A DNA stretch of 15,510 bases from Miniphocaeibacter sp964345925. GTDB lineage: Bacteria; Bacillota; Clostridia; Tissierellales; Peptoniphilaceae. The stretch spans positions 1-15,510 of the forward strand of contig CAYFSP010000040.1 of the NCBI GenBank assembly GCA_964345925.1, written 5' to 3'. The notes beneath the pieces were generated by a model that worked only from the letters and a program-made list of their open reading frames with translations, had not been told where the DNA came from and searched no databases. This document shows positions 7,223 through 14,899 of the stretch, piece after piece; the stretch's first letter is position 1; each line of letters starts with the position of its first letter. Both the position numbers and the translations under genes were made by a program.

Positions 7223-8248
7223 TTACGGTCTTTTTTCTTCCTCGTAGGATTTTAATATAACTTCTACTGGCTTTCTAGCTTCATATCCATTAATTAACGG
7301 TTGTCTATTGTCGTTAATAGCATCTATGAAATCTTTATAGAATGGAGTATGTCCATTTCCATATACATTATCTACTTTTCCAGATGCTGAATCATCAATT
7401 TTTTCATTTTCATCTGCAAAATTCCAAGTTTTTATTTCATTTACTGCTAAACCACCTATTACTGCTGTTCCAGTTTCTCCAAAAATACTCAATGTCTCTT
7501 CCAAGTTTTTTGGATAAACACATGCTGAACCCTCTATAATACCTATTGATCCGTTAGCAAATCTTAATAAAATTGCTCCAAAGTCTTCCATTTCAATATC
7601 TCGTAAAAATGTTCCTCTTTCAGACTTAACTGAAACCACATCTGAACCCATCATCCAAATCAATAAGTCAATATTGTGAATACATTGATTCATCAATGTT
7701 CCACCATCCATTGCTTTAGTTCCCCTCCAAGGAGCAAGATCATAATAATGTTGATCTCTAGTCCACAATATTCTAGCTGTTCCATTTATTATATTTCCAA
7801 ATTTTCCTTCATCAATAGCTTTTTTCATCTTTTGTATTGGTGGGTTAAATCTATTTTGATGACTTACAGCTACTTTTAAGCCAGTCTTATCAGAAAGTTC
7901 GTTTATTTCATCTATTTCTTCCAATGTCATTGCCATTGGTTTCTCTATTGTTATATGAACACCTTTATTTAAACAATCTAAAGAAATTTTTCCATGATAT
8001 CCACTTTCTGTAGCTATTGAAACATAATCAATTTTTTCTTTATCAAGCATTTCCATATAGTCTGTGTAAATTTTTACTTCTGCATCTGGAAAAGCCTCGT
8101 TATATTGTTTCTGTCTATCAATAGCTCTTTCTTCTATAACATCACATAAAGCAACTAACTCTGTTTCATCATTATTGTTTATTATAGCTTCCACATGTTT
8201 GTATGAAATTCTTCCACAGCCTATTATTGCGCATTTTAACTTTTGCAA
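7223..8248 (-). CDS. Gfo/Idh/MocA-family oxidoreductase, probable UDP-GlcNAcA 3-dehydrogenase (WbpB/WlbA-like)
   Basis: NAD-dependent oxidoreductase of 341 residues. The N-terminal Rossmann fold has a GxGxxx start (IIGCGRISYKH, residues 8-18). EKP at 102-104 supplies the family's catalytic Lys103, and QCIHNID around 188-194 supplies a catalytic-type His. By sequence alone the substrate cannot be fixed. Its place beside WbpA-, WbpD- and WbpE-like genes makes oxidation of UDP-GlcNAcA at C3 the most likely step. The start is TTG, supported by GGAGG 6 nt upstream, and no ATG in frame lies near. It is the last gene of the operon, 13 nt after wbpA. Confidence 0.85.
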   Translation of the reverse strand: MQKLKCAIIGCGRISYKHVEAIINNNDETELVALCDVIEERAIDRQKQYNEAFPDAEVKIYTDYMEMLDKEKIDYVSIATESGYHGKISLDCLNKGVHITIEKPMAMTLEEIDEINELSDKTGLKVAVSHQNRFNPPIQKMKKAIDEGKFGNIINGTARILWTRDQHYYDLAPWRGTKAMDGGTLMNQCIHNIDLLIWMMGSDVVSVKSERGTFLRDIEMEDFGAILLRFANGSIGIIEGSACVYPKNLEETLSIFGETGTAVIGGLAVNEIKTWNFADENEKIDDSASGKVDNVYGNGHTPFYKDFIDAINDNRQPLINGYEARKPVEVILKSYEEEKRP

Positions 8249-8261
8249 TTTAAACCTCCAA

Positions 8262-9593
8262 TTATAATAATTCTATATTATTCTTGTTGTTTACTACATC
8301 CTTAGTTGCATATCTAGTGTCAAATACATATTTTGCATTATCTGCTACCATTTGATAATCAACATTAGAATGATTAGTTGTTACAACTACTAAGTCATAA
8401 TTGCTAACCACCTCTGGTGTTAATTCTTTTAATGAATAAACAGTATTTCCATCTTTGTCTTTAAATGAATGATTGTATCCATCGTAGTATTCTATTTCAG
8501 CACCTTCTTCTTGGAAATGTTCAATAACAACTAATGCTGGACTATCTCTTAAATCATCTATATCATTTTTGTAAGCTACACCAAGTATTAAAACCTTAGA
8601 ACCATTTAAAGCTTTCTTAAAGTTTTTAGAAAGGATCTTCATCGATCTTTCAATTACCCATTCAGGCATAAAGTCGTTTACTGAACCTGAAGCTTCTATA
8701 ATTCTCATATGTGAATCATATTCTTTAGCCTTCCATGTTAAGTAAAATGGATCTAGTGGTATACAATGACCACCAATTCCTGGTCCTGGATAGAACGCTT
8801 GGAAACCATATGGTTTAGTTCTTGCAGCATCTACTACTTCCCAAATATTTATTCCCATCTTATTAGCTATAAGAGCAAATTCGTTTACAAGACCTATATT
8901 AACATTTCTATAAGTATTTTCTAATATTTTTTCCATTTCAGCAACTTTTGGAGATGAAACAGTATACACTTCTCCTTCTAATACATTTCTGTATAATGCT
9001 GCTGCAACCTCTGTTGAAGCCTCACCAACACCACCAACTACTTTTGGAGTGTTTTTAGTTTTATATATTTTATTACCAGGATCTACTCTCTCTGGTGAAA
9101 ATGCTAAGAAGAAATCTTCTCCACATTTTAATCCTGATCCCTCTTCAAGTAATGGTAACATCAATTCCTCTGTTGTTCCTGGATAAGTTGTCGATTCCAA
9201 TACAACAATACTGCCTTTTTTCAAATATTTCGAAACATCCTTTGTAGACTTTTCAACATATGAAATATCCGGTTGTTGATACTCGTCTAATGGAGTTGGA
9301 ACTGCAATTGCTATAAAGTCACAAGAAGCAACTTCTTCAAAGTTATCAGTAGCTCTTAACATTCCCTTGCTAACTAGTTCAGCTAATTCTTCGTCTACAA
9401 CATCACCTATATAGTTATGACCTTCATTAACCATTTTAACCTTATCTGGTAGTACGTCAAAACCTATTACTTTGTAGCCAGCATTTGCTTTTTCTACTGC
9501 TAATGGAAGGCCTACATAGCCTAAACCAATAACTCCTACTATTAATGATTTTGATTCAATTTTTTCTAATAATTCATTCTTAATATTTGACAT
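8262..9593 (-). CDS. wbpA: UDP-N-acetylglucosamine 6-dehydrogenase (WbpA-like)
   Basis: Nucleotide-sugar dehydrogenase of the UDP-Glc/GDP-Man dehydrogenase family (443 residues). It performs two NAD-dependent oxidations at C6, probably UDP-GlcNAc to UDP-GlcNAcA. Features seen: Rossmann motif VIGLGYVGLP (21-30), FSPERVDPGN (165-174), the AEMEKILENTYRNVNIGLVNE helix (218-238), and the catalytic Cys277 in GPGIGGHCIPLDP; a second Rossmann-like domain follows (ILGVAYKNDIDDLRDSP). UDP-ManNAc (WecC) is the alternative substrate. The 3-dehydrogenase, 3-aminotransferase and 3-N-acetyltransferase neighbours favour the WbpA role. The ATG has GGAG 8 nt upstream, overlapping the stop region of the preceding gene. 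Confidence 0.92.
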   Translation of the reverse strand: MSNIKNELLEKIESKSLIVGVIGLGYVGLPLAVEKANAGYKVIGFDVLPDKVKMVNEGHNYIGDVVDEELAELVSKGMLRATDNFEEVASCDFIAIAVPTPLDEYQQPDISYVEKSTKDVSKYLKKGSIVVLESTTYPGTTEELMLPLLEEGSGLKCGEDFFLAFSPERVDPGNKIYKTKNTPKVVGGVGEASTEVAAALYRNVLEGEVYTVSSPKVAEMEKILENTYRNVNIGLVNEFALIANKMGINIWEVVDAARTKPYGFQAFYPGPGIGGHCIPLDPFYLTWKAKEYDSHMRIIEASGSVNDFMPEWVIERSMKILSKNFKKALNGSKVLILGVAYKNDIDDLRDSPALVVIEHFQEEGAEIEYYDGYNHSFKDKDGNTVYSLKELTPEVVSNYDLVVVTTNHSNVDYQMVADNAKYVFDTRYATKDVVNNKNNIELL

Positions 9594-9598
9594 TTGAA

Positions 9599-10177
9599 TT
9601 ACTCCTTCTCTCTTAATGTTTCGTTTTCTAACTTATATATTTTACCACAAATTTCACATTCATATTCATTATTATCCATAGTTTCTTTAAGTCTTTCGCC
9701 ACATTCACAAACATATCCTATTTTTTTTGCAGGAACGCCAACTACTAATTCATAGTCACCAACGTCTTTTGTAACTACGGCTCCCGCTCCAACTAAGGCA
9801 AATTTTCCTATTGTGTGACCACATACCACTGTTGCATTAGCACCTATGGAAGCACCTTTTTTTAACAGGGTTTTTTTATATTCATCTTTTTTTTCAATTA
9901 AGGATCTCGGGTTTATCACATTTGTGAATACACAAGATGGTCCTAAAAAAACACCTTCCTCACATTCTACTCCAGTATAAACTGAAACATTATTTTGTAT
10001 CTTTACCTTATTACCAATTTTTACACCTGGAGAAATTACAACATTTTGTCCAATATTACAATTTTCTCCAATTATGGAACCTGGCATAATATGAGAAAAA
10101 TGCCATATTTTAGTGTTATCTCCTATTTCTGCTCCATCATCTACATAACTGGACTCATGTACAAAGTAATCAGCCAT
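9599..10177 (-). CDS. wbpD: UDP-2-acetamido-3-amino-glucuronate N-acetyltransferase (WbpD/WlbB-like)
   Basis: Left-handed beta-helix acyltransferase of 192 residues with hexapeptide repeats from about residue 8 to 140 (for example IGENCNIGQNVVIS, IGANATVVCG). It would transfer acetyl from acetyl-CoA to the 3-amino group made by the next-door aminotransferase. The C-terminal tail (157-177) carries CxC...CxxC (Cys157, 159, 174, 177), a small zinc-ribbon-like extension common in longer members of this family. AAGGAG lies 8 nt before the ATG. It begins 2 nt after the aminotransferase stop, so the two are translationally coupled. Confidence 0.9.
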   Translation of the reverse strand: MADYFVHESSYVDDGAEIGDNTKIWHFSHIMPGSIIGENCNIGQNVVISPGVKIGNKVKIQNNVSVYTGVECEEGVFLGPSCVFTNVINPRSLIEKKDEYKKTLLKKGASIGANATVVCGHTIGKFALVGAGAVVTKDVGDYELVVGVPAKKIGYVCECGERLKETMDNNEYECEICGKIYKLENETLREKE

Positions 10178-10179
10178 TA

Positions 10180-11364
10180 TTAAAACTCCTTAACAGAATT
10201 TGTAATATATTCTATTTCCTCTTTTGTCAGTTCAGGAAACATTGGAAGCGCGAAAGTTCTCTTTGATAAGTACTCTGCATTTGGGCAATCCCCTTCTACG
10301 TATCCCAAAGGTATAAATACCTTTTGTAAATGCATTGGAACAGGATAATAAATACCAGTAGCCACTCCCTTTTCCTTTAAGAAATTACATAACTCTTCTC
10401 TTTTTTCTGATTGAAGTATATAAAGATGATACACATGTTTTGAGTTTTTTTCTGTGATTGGAGTAACTAAATCAGTATCTTTTAAGTTTTCAGTATAGAT
10501 TTTTGCATTTTCAATTCTATTTTCGGTCCACTCAGCAATTTTCCTAAGCTTGATTCTTAAAATAGCCGCTTGTAATTCATCTAGTCTAGAGTTTTGACCT
10601 ATTATATAATTATAGTATTTTAACGGATTATAAACAGTATTATCAGTTGATTTATCCTCTTCTATAACCTCATCTATATTATTTAATATATTATAAGCTC
10701 TCAACCCATTTTCTCCAGAACCGTGAACACGTAATGCTTTTAAAATAACAGCAAGATTATCATCGTTTGTAACCATCATTCCACCGTCACCAGCACATCC
10801 TAAATTCTTTGTTGGAAAAAATGAAAAACAAGCAATGTCAGATAATGTACCTATTTTCTTTCCTTTGTATTCAGCTCCAACTGCTTGAGCAGCGTCCTCT
10901 ATTACGAATAAAGAATGTTTTTTAGCTATTTCATTAATTTTATCCATATCACATGGATTTCCAAATATATGTACAGCAATTATGGCTTTTGTACTATTTG
11001 TAATCTTATCCTCGATTTTATTTACATCTATATTGTAAGTATTCAAGTCAACATCTACAAATACCGGTTTAGCTCCTACATAGCTTATGGCTTCAGCTGT
11101 AGCAAAGAAAGTATAGCTAGTTGTAATTACCTCATCACCCTCACCTACTCCTAAAGCTCTTAATGCTATTATTAAAGCATCTGTACCATTTCCTACTGAA
11201 ATGGAATTTTTTACACCAATATAGTCTGAAAATTCTTTTTCAAAGGACTTAACATTTTCTCCCATTATATATTGAGCATTGCTTAATACATCTAGCACCG
11301 CCTTGTCTGACTCTTCTTTTATAGTCTCATATTGCCTTTTTAAATCAATTAAAGAAATATTCAT
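10180..11364 (-). CDS. wbpE: DegT/DnrJ/EryC1 aminotransferase, UDP-3-keto-GlcNAcA 3-aminotransferase (WbpE-like)
   Basis: PLP-dependent sugar aminotransferase (394 residues) that should use glutamate to convert UDP-3-keto-GlcNAcA to UDP-GlcNAc3NA. The cofactor residues are clear: GNGTDAL (59-64), Asp157 in EDAAQAVGA, and the Schiff-base Lys186 in FSFFPTKNLG, the wording typical of WbpE/WlbC proteins. GGAGG lies 4 nt before the ATG. In Pseudomonas the WbpB and WbpE reactions are coupled through NAD recycling, and both partners are present in this operon. Confidence 0.9.
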   Translation of the reverse strand: MNISLIDLKRQYETIKEESDKAVLDVLSNAQYIMGENVKSFEKEFSDYIGVKNSISVGNGTDALIIALRALGVGEGDEVITTSYTFFATAEAISYVGAKPVFVDVDLNTYNIDVNKIEDKITNSTKAIIAVHIFGNPCDMDKINEIAKKHSLFVIEDAAQAVGAEYKGKKIGTLSDIACFSFFPTKNLGCAGDGGMMVTNDDNLAVILKALRVHGSGENGLRAYNILNNIDEVIEEDKSTDNTVYNPLKYYNYIIGQNSRLDELQAAILRIKLRKIAEWTENRIENAKIYTENLKDTDLVTPITEKNSKHVYHLYILQSEKREELCNFLKEKGVATGIYYPVPMHLQKVFIPLGYVEGDCPNAEYLSKRTFALPMFPELTKEEIEYITNSVKEF

Positions 11365-11372
11365 ATTTCCTC

Positions 11373-12623
11373 CTATTTTAATTTATTAAAAGTTTCCACT
11401 AATTTATCAGTTAAAATTTTAAAGTCAAAATCTTTGGAAGCATTTAATGCATTTTGACAGTATTCATTGTATTTTTCTCTGTCATTATTATACATATTGT
11501 AAAAATATATTATTCCATCAGCTACGGCTTCACTGGAACTATCCTTTGCAACATAGCCAAATTCATATTGTTCAATTGGATCATACCCACATTTTTGATT
11601 TGACAGAACAGGTTTACCTGCTGCCATATATTCAAATAATTTATTCGGACTCATTCCATACTTATATAGTTCTGGTAAATTTGCCACTGAAAGCAATAGA
11701 ATATCCGATTGAACCAATATTGAAGGTACATCTGATTTATTGACCCTTCCCTTGAATTTAACTCTGTTTAACCCTTTATCTTTACAATACTGTTCCAATT
11801 CTTCTTTCTCACCACTATCTCCAAAGATTAAAAATTCTATGTCATCATAGCCCTTATCCCTAAGTATTTCAAAGGCTTTAATAGTTCTTGATAAGTCATT
11901 GGCTCTACCTATTGCTCCTGTGAAAACCAGTTTAAATATTTTTTTATTAGAAAGGTCTTTGTCTATATACTTGTTGTTTTTTAAATTTTCATTGAATTTC
12001 TCTAAATCTATTCCATTGTTTATATAATCCACTTTAGAAGTATCAAGTCCTATATCTCTAATATAGTCTTTCCCACCAGCCATTGTAAAAATATTTCTAT
12101 CAGCTGATTCATACATCTTTTTTTCAATTTTATATAGAATTTTAGCTATTATATTTTTTCTTGTCATCTTACCCATAACAACAAATGTTTCTGGCCAAAG
12201 ATCTCTAGTCTCCGTTATAAAATATGCACCTGTTCTCTTAGCTATCCTTCTTGCTGCCATCCAAGTTAATGGATGTGGTGAAGATGCCAAAACCAAATCC
12301 GGTACACCAAATTTTTTTACTACAGATGGAACTCTTAAATAGTATTCCAATATATTTAACACTCTTTTTTTATCGCTATTATTATAAGTTGATGTCTTTA
12401 CAAAAATATACTCAACTCCACCAAATTCTTCTACTTTATATTTCTTTTCATTTGATATCATATTAATATTTGTAGTATGAATTGTAGATGCTGTGAATAT
12501 TTTAACAGTATATCCCTTACTTATCAAGTTTTTGGCAAAACTATAATGTCTATTGAATTTACCAATATTTGGTGGATCTCCGTAATGATTTATAATCCAG
12601 ATATTTTTAATCTCGTTCTTCAT
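11373..12623 (-). CDS. Glycosyltransferase family 4 (WbuB-like)
   Basis: Retaining GT-B glycosyltransferase of 416 residues. The N-terminal IWIINHYGDPPNIGKFNRHY motif is typical of the WbuB-like GT4 subgroup. A Glycos_transf_1 domain fills the C-terminal half, with LVFTGAIGRANDL and the donor-binding SPNKLFEYMAAGKPVLS segment. It is the only classical glycosyltransferase in the operon, so it probably adds the second sugar to the lipid-linked product of the phosphoglycosyl transferase; the donor could be the diacetamido-uronic acid made by the four downstream enzymes. A TTG at 12638 is possible, but the ATG at 12623 has GGAAAGGTG just upstream and is preferred. It overlaps the preceding gene by 17 nt. 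Confidence 0.9.
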   Translation of the reverse strand: MKNEIKNIWIINHYGDPPNIGKFNRHYSFAKNLISKGYTVKIFTASTIHTTNINMISNEKKYKVEEFGGVEYIFVKTSTYNNSDKKRVLNILEYYLRVPSVVKKFGVPDLVLASSPHPLTWMAARRIAKRTGAYFITETRDLWPETFVVMGKMTRKNIIAKILYKIEKKMYESADRNIFTMAGGKDYIRDIGLDTSKVDYINNGIDLEKFNENLKNNKYIDKDLSNKKIFKLVFTGAIGRANDLSRTIKAFEILRDKGYDDIEFLIFGDSGEKEELEQYCKDKGLNRVKFKGRVNKSDVPSILVQSDILLLSVANLPELYKYGMSPNKLFEYMAAGKPVLSNQKCGYDPIEQYEFGYVAKDSSSEAVADGIIYFYNMYNNDREKYNEYCQNALNASKDFDFKILTDKLVETFNKLK

Positions 12624-13305
12624 TTTCACCTTTCCCAACTATTCTAGCAATTGTCATAAAAATAAGTCTTATGTCGTTAAAAAAAGAAATATTCTGTATA
12701 TACTCTAAATTTATTTCAAGTTTTTTTTGCATTATCTCTTCAATATATGTTTTTTCAGGGTCGCCACTTTCACCTAAAAGAGATGATTCATCTCTATACT
12801 TTATAGATGCTAAGTCAGTAATACCAGGTCTTATTTTTAAAACATTTAATTGATATTCGTCATACATATCAACATATTTTCTAACCTCTGGCCTAGGACC
12901 GACAAAGCTCATATCTCCAATTAAAACATTTATTAACTGAGGTAGTTCATCTACTTTTGTCTTTCTAAGGAATCGACCTATACCTGTAATTCTATTGTCC
13001 TTGCCAACGGTAATCAACATTCCCTTTTTATCTGCATCGACAACCATGGTTCTAAATTTGAAAATATTAAAGTTCTCGCCATTTCTTTTTACCCTGACTT
13101 GACGGTAAAATACAGGACCTTCTGAAGTTAATTTAATTATTATGGAAATAATAATTAAAGGTACACTTAAAACAAGAAGACCAAATAACGACATAATAAT
13201 ATCAAACAGTCTTTTGAAAAATAATTGTATTCTTTTTTCATGTAATCTTTTATCAATACCTTTAGAAAATTCAAAAGCATTCCCTAAATTATCCACTGAT
13301 TTCAT
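12607..13305 (-). CDS. Membrane phosphoglycosyl transferase (bacterial sugar transferase, PglC/WcaJ core type)
   Basis: Small monotopic phosphoglycosyl transferase of 232 residues. It starts a glycan by moving a sugar phosphate from a UDP-sugar to undecaprenyl phosphate at the inner face of the membrane. One hydrophobic segment (about 33-58) with a Ser-x-Pro break fits the re-entrant helix of the family. Further motifs are FKFRTM (83-88), the catalytic Asp119-Glu120 in KVDELPQL, and GDMSFVGPRPE (130-140). It lacks the N-terminal four-helix domain of WbaP/WcaJ. The DegT aminotransferase just before it suggests a 4-amino-4,6-dideoxy sugar as first residue, but this is inference. The ATG has AAAGGA 8 nt upstream. 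It overlaps both neighbours by 17 nt. Confidence 0.93.
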   Translation of the reverse strand: MKSVDNLGNAFEFSKGIDKRLHEKRIQLFFKRLFDIIMSLFGLLVLSVPLIIISIIIKLTSEGPVFYRQVRVKRNGENFNIFKFRTMVVDADKKGMLITVGKDNRITGIGRFLRKTKVDELPQLINVLIGDMSFVGPRPEVRKYVDMYDEYQLNVLKIRPGITDLASIKYRDESSLLGESGDPEKTYIEEIMQKKLEINLEYIQNISFFNDIRLIFMTIARIVGKGENEERD

Positions 13306-14494
13306 TTACAATTTCCTTTAAACTCTCACCTACATAATTGGCTTCTTCATCTGTTAATAATGTATGCAGTGGTAATGTAATCTCATTTTTGTATTGATTA
13401 TATGCATTTGGGTAGTCAACAATATTGAATCCTAATTTTTTATATGCTGTAAACATAGGTAATGGTTTGTAATGAACATTTGTCGCAACGCCTTTTTCAG
13501 CCATTTTAACAATAATTCTATTTCTTGTTTCCTCATCAATGCCATTTATTCTAACCATGTATAGATGGCCGTTACTGTTGTAATTATCTCCACTATGCTT
13601 TAAATAATCAATATTGGTTCCTTCAAATATATTATCATAGATTTTTATAATCTCTTTTCTTCTCTTTAGAAGTTCATCATATCTTGAAAACTGCGCTAAT
13701 CCTATTGATGCAGTAATATCTGGCATATTTAATTTATAGTTAAGTCCTATAATATCATACTCCCAAGAACCTAATTTTGTTTTTGCCAATGCATCTTTAT
13801 TCTGACCGTGTAAAGATAGTAATTGTAATCTATCATATATTTCATCATCAGAAATACCATCTATGCTATTCCATGATAATGCTCCACCTTCACCAGTTGT
13901 AAAATTTTTAACAGCATGAAATGAAAATGTTGAAAAATCTGAATAATAGCCTGTTTTTTTGTCCTTGTAAGTTGATCCTAAGGAATGTGCATTATCTGTT
14001 ATAAGAGCTATTCTTCCTAAAAGCTTTTGTATATCCGAATTTGGTTTAAACAGACTTTTTTTCTCCTCTATAATGGAATTTATCTTTTCATAATCCACTG
14101 GAACGCCTGCTAGATCAATTGGTATAATGGCTTTTGTTCTTTCAGTAATAGCATTACGTAATTTGTCATAATCCATCATAATGCTATTTTCTTGAGTATC
14201 TATTAAAACTATTTTAGCCCCTACATGATCTATTACACTTGCTGATGCCGTATAGGTATAAGATGATGTAATTACTTCATCTCCTTCTCCTACTTCTAAA
14301 AGACGCAGTGCAAGTTCCATAGCTGCTGTAGCAGAGTTTAAACATATAGTTTTGTCTGTGTCCAAATAATCTGTAATTAGTTTTTCTAATTTTTTAGTTT
14401 TTGGTCCTGTTGTAATCCAACCAGATTTTAAAGTATCGACAACTTCATCTATTTCAAGTTGTGAAATATCTGGTGGAGAAAATTGTATCTTCAT
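13289..14494 (-). CDS. DegT/DnrJ/EryC1 aminotransferase, probable sugar-4-aminotransferase
   Basis: PLP-dependent nucleotide-sugar aminotransferase of 401 residues, first gene of the glycan operon. Cofactor residues: NSATAAME (53-60), Asp167 in ITDNAHSLGS, and the Schiff-base Lys196 in SFHAVKNFTTGEGGA. The SFHAVKN...TTGEGG wording resembles 4-aminotransferases (ArnB, PseC, PglE-like) more than the WbpE copy downstream, so the two aminotransferases should act on different sugars. A 4,6-dehydratase would be needed to make its 4-keto substrate, and none is present here. GGAGG lies 4 nt before the ATG. There is a short promoter leader upstream and a 17-nt overlap downstream with the phosphoglycosyl transferase gene. 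Confidence 0.88.
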   Translation of the reverse strand: MKIQFSPPDISQLEIDEVVDTLKSGWITTGPKTKKLEKLITDYLDTDKTICLNSATAAMELALRLLEVGEGDEVITSSYTYTASASVIDHVGAKIVLIDTQENSIMMDYDKLRNAITERTKAIIPIDLAGVPVDYEKINSIIEEKKSLFKPNSDIQKLLGRIALITDNAHSLGSTYKDKKTGYYSDFSTFSFHAVKNFTTGEGGALSWNSIDGISDDEIYDRLQLLSLHGQNKDALAKTKLGSWEYDIIGLNYKLNMPDITASIGLAQFSRYDELLKRRKEIIKIYDNIFEGTNIDYLKHSGDNYNSNGHLYMVRINGIDEETRNRIIVKMAEKGVATNVHYKPLPMFTAYKKLGFNIVDYPNAYNQYKNEITLPLHTLLTDEEANYVGESLKEIVNEISG

Positions 14495-14541
14495 AAATCC
14501 TCCAATATATTTAACTTTATTAAAAATAAATCACTTAATAG

Positions 14542-14550
14542 ATTATACCA
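14542..14550 (-). promoter_or_regulatory. Extended -10 promoter of the glycan operon
   Basis: The minus strand reads TGG-TATAAT: a TGn element (14548-14550) and a consensus -10 (14542-14547). The expected start is near 14535, giving a leader of about 40 nt with the GGAGG site of the first gene. No clear -35 is present. A second TATAAT lies further up at 14644-14649. Confidence 0.6.
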
Positions 14551-14685
14551 AATAAAACTGATTTTTTATCTAAAATATGCAATTACATTAATAAAAGCAA
14601 TATTCTTAATAAATATTTCTAGTCTATTATTACATCATACATTATTATAACTCTAATATTTTACTTAATAAATTTACCTAGTCAT
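14551..14685. other. AT-rich spacer between the glycan operon and the mobile-element end
   Basis: No gene is seen here. The heptamer CTTAATA occurs at 14664-14670 and 14605-14611, with a third copy at 14534-14540 next to the operon promoter. These could be regulator sites, but in sequence this AT-rich chance is a real alternative. A TATAAT at 14644-14649 (minus) may be a distal promoter. Confidence 0.35.
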
Positions 14686-14713
14686 AAAAAAAGTAAGACA
14701 TTTCTGTCTTACT
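14686..14713 (-). terminator. Terminator after the truncated 3' gene fragment
   Basis: A 9-bp perfect stem (AGTAAGACA 14692-14700 with TGTCTTACT 14705-14713) closes a 4-nt loop. On the minus strand it is followed by a T run. The stop codon of the fragment (14709-14711) lies inside the stem, as is common at true gene ends. It isolates the glycan operon from transcripts coming from the integrase side. Confidence 0.88.
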
Positions 14714-14807
14714 CTTCTCCTTCTTTTTCTTCTTCACTATCTTTTTCTTTTCCTATTGGTTTCATTGTTGGGAAAATCCCCTTTACCTTAGATAATTGTC
14801 TAAATCT
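14709..14807 (-). pseudogene. Truncated 3' end of an unrecognised gene
   Basis: A 32-codon open stretch begins after a TAG at 14808-14810 and ends in TAA. It has a mixed part (RFRQLSKVKGIFPTMKPIGK) and then an acidic, lysine/glutamate-rich tail ending KEGEE, with the terminator stem overlapping the stop. That looks like the natural C-terminus of a protein whose upstream part is missing. An internal ATG (14763-14765) would give an 18-residue peptide, but its nearest Shine-Dalgarno-like sequence is too far away. I do not recognise the parent protein. The fragment sits directly outside the integrase-side repeats, so it may be the target gene cut off by insertion of the element. In another frame an 18-codon open stretch starts at the ATG next to the inverted repeat and ends near 14785. 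Confidence 0.5.
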
Positions 14808-14837
14808 CTATAAAAGTCTATTTTATGGTACTTCTCC

Positions 14838-14899
14838 ATTTACGACAATTTGCTAACTCTCTATAAGTGCCCATAGATTTCTAGCAAATTGTCGTAAAT
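14838..14899. repeat. 18-bp perfect inverted repeat with 26-nt centre
   Basis: The left arm (14838-14855) contains TTTACGACAATTTGCTA and its exact complement fills the right arm (14882-14899). Within the centre a second 5-bp stem (TCTAT/ATAGA) forms. No T-tract follows on either side, so a terminator is unlikely. The arms contain the TGTCGTAA iteron in opposite directions, which points to paired protein-binding sites. Confidence 0.8.

Noticed and set aside
14709..14765. Functional 18-residue peptide starting at the internal ATG
   Set aside because: The only Shine-Dalgarno-like stretch (AAAGGGG) is about 13 nt away, and the frame continues upstream without a break to 14807, which fits a truncated gene end better.
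14763..14820. tRNA gene or tRNA 3' end as the integration target
   Set aside because: No acceptor stem, T-loop (GTTCRA) or CCA-like end is visible. The sequence reads better as the coding end of a protein gene.
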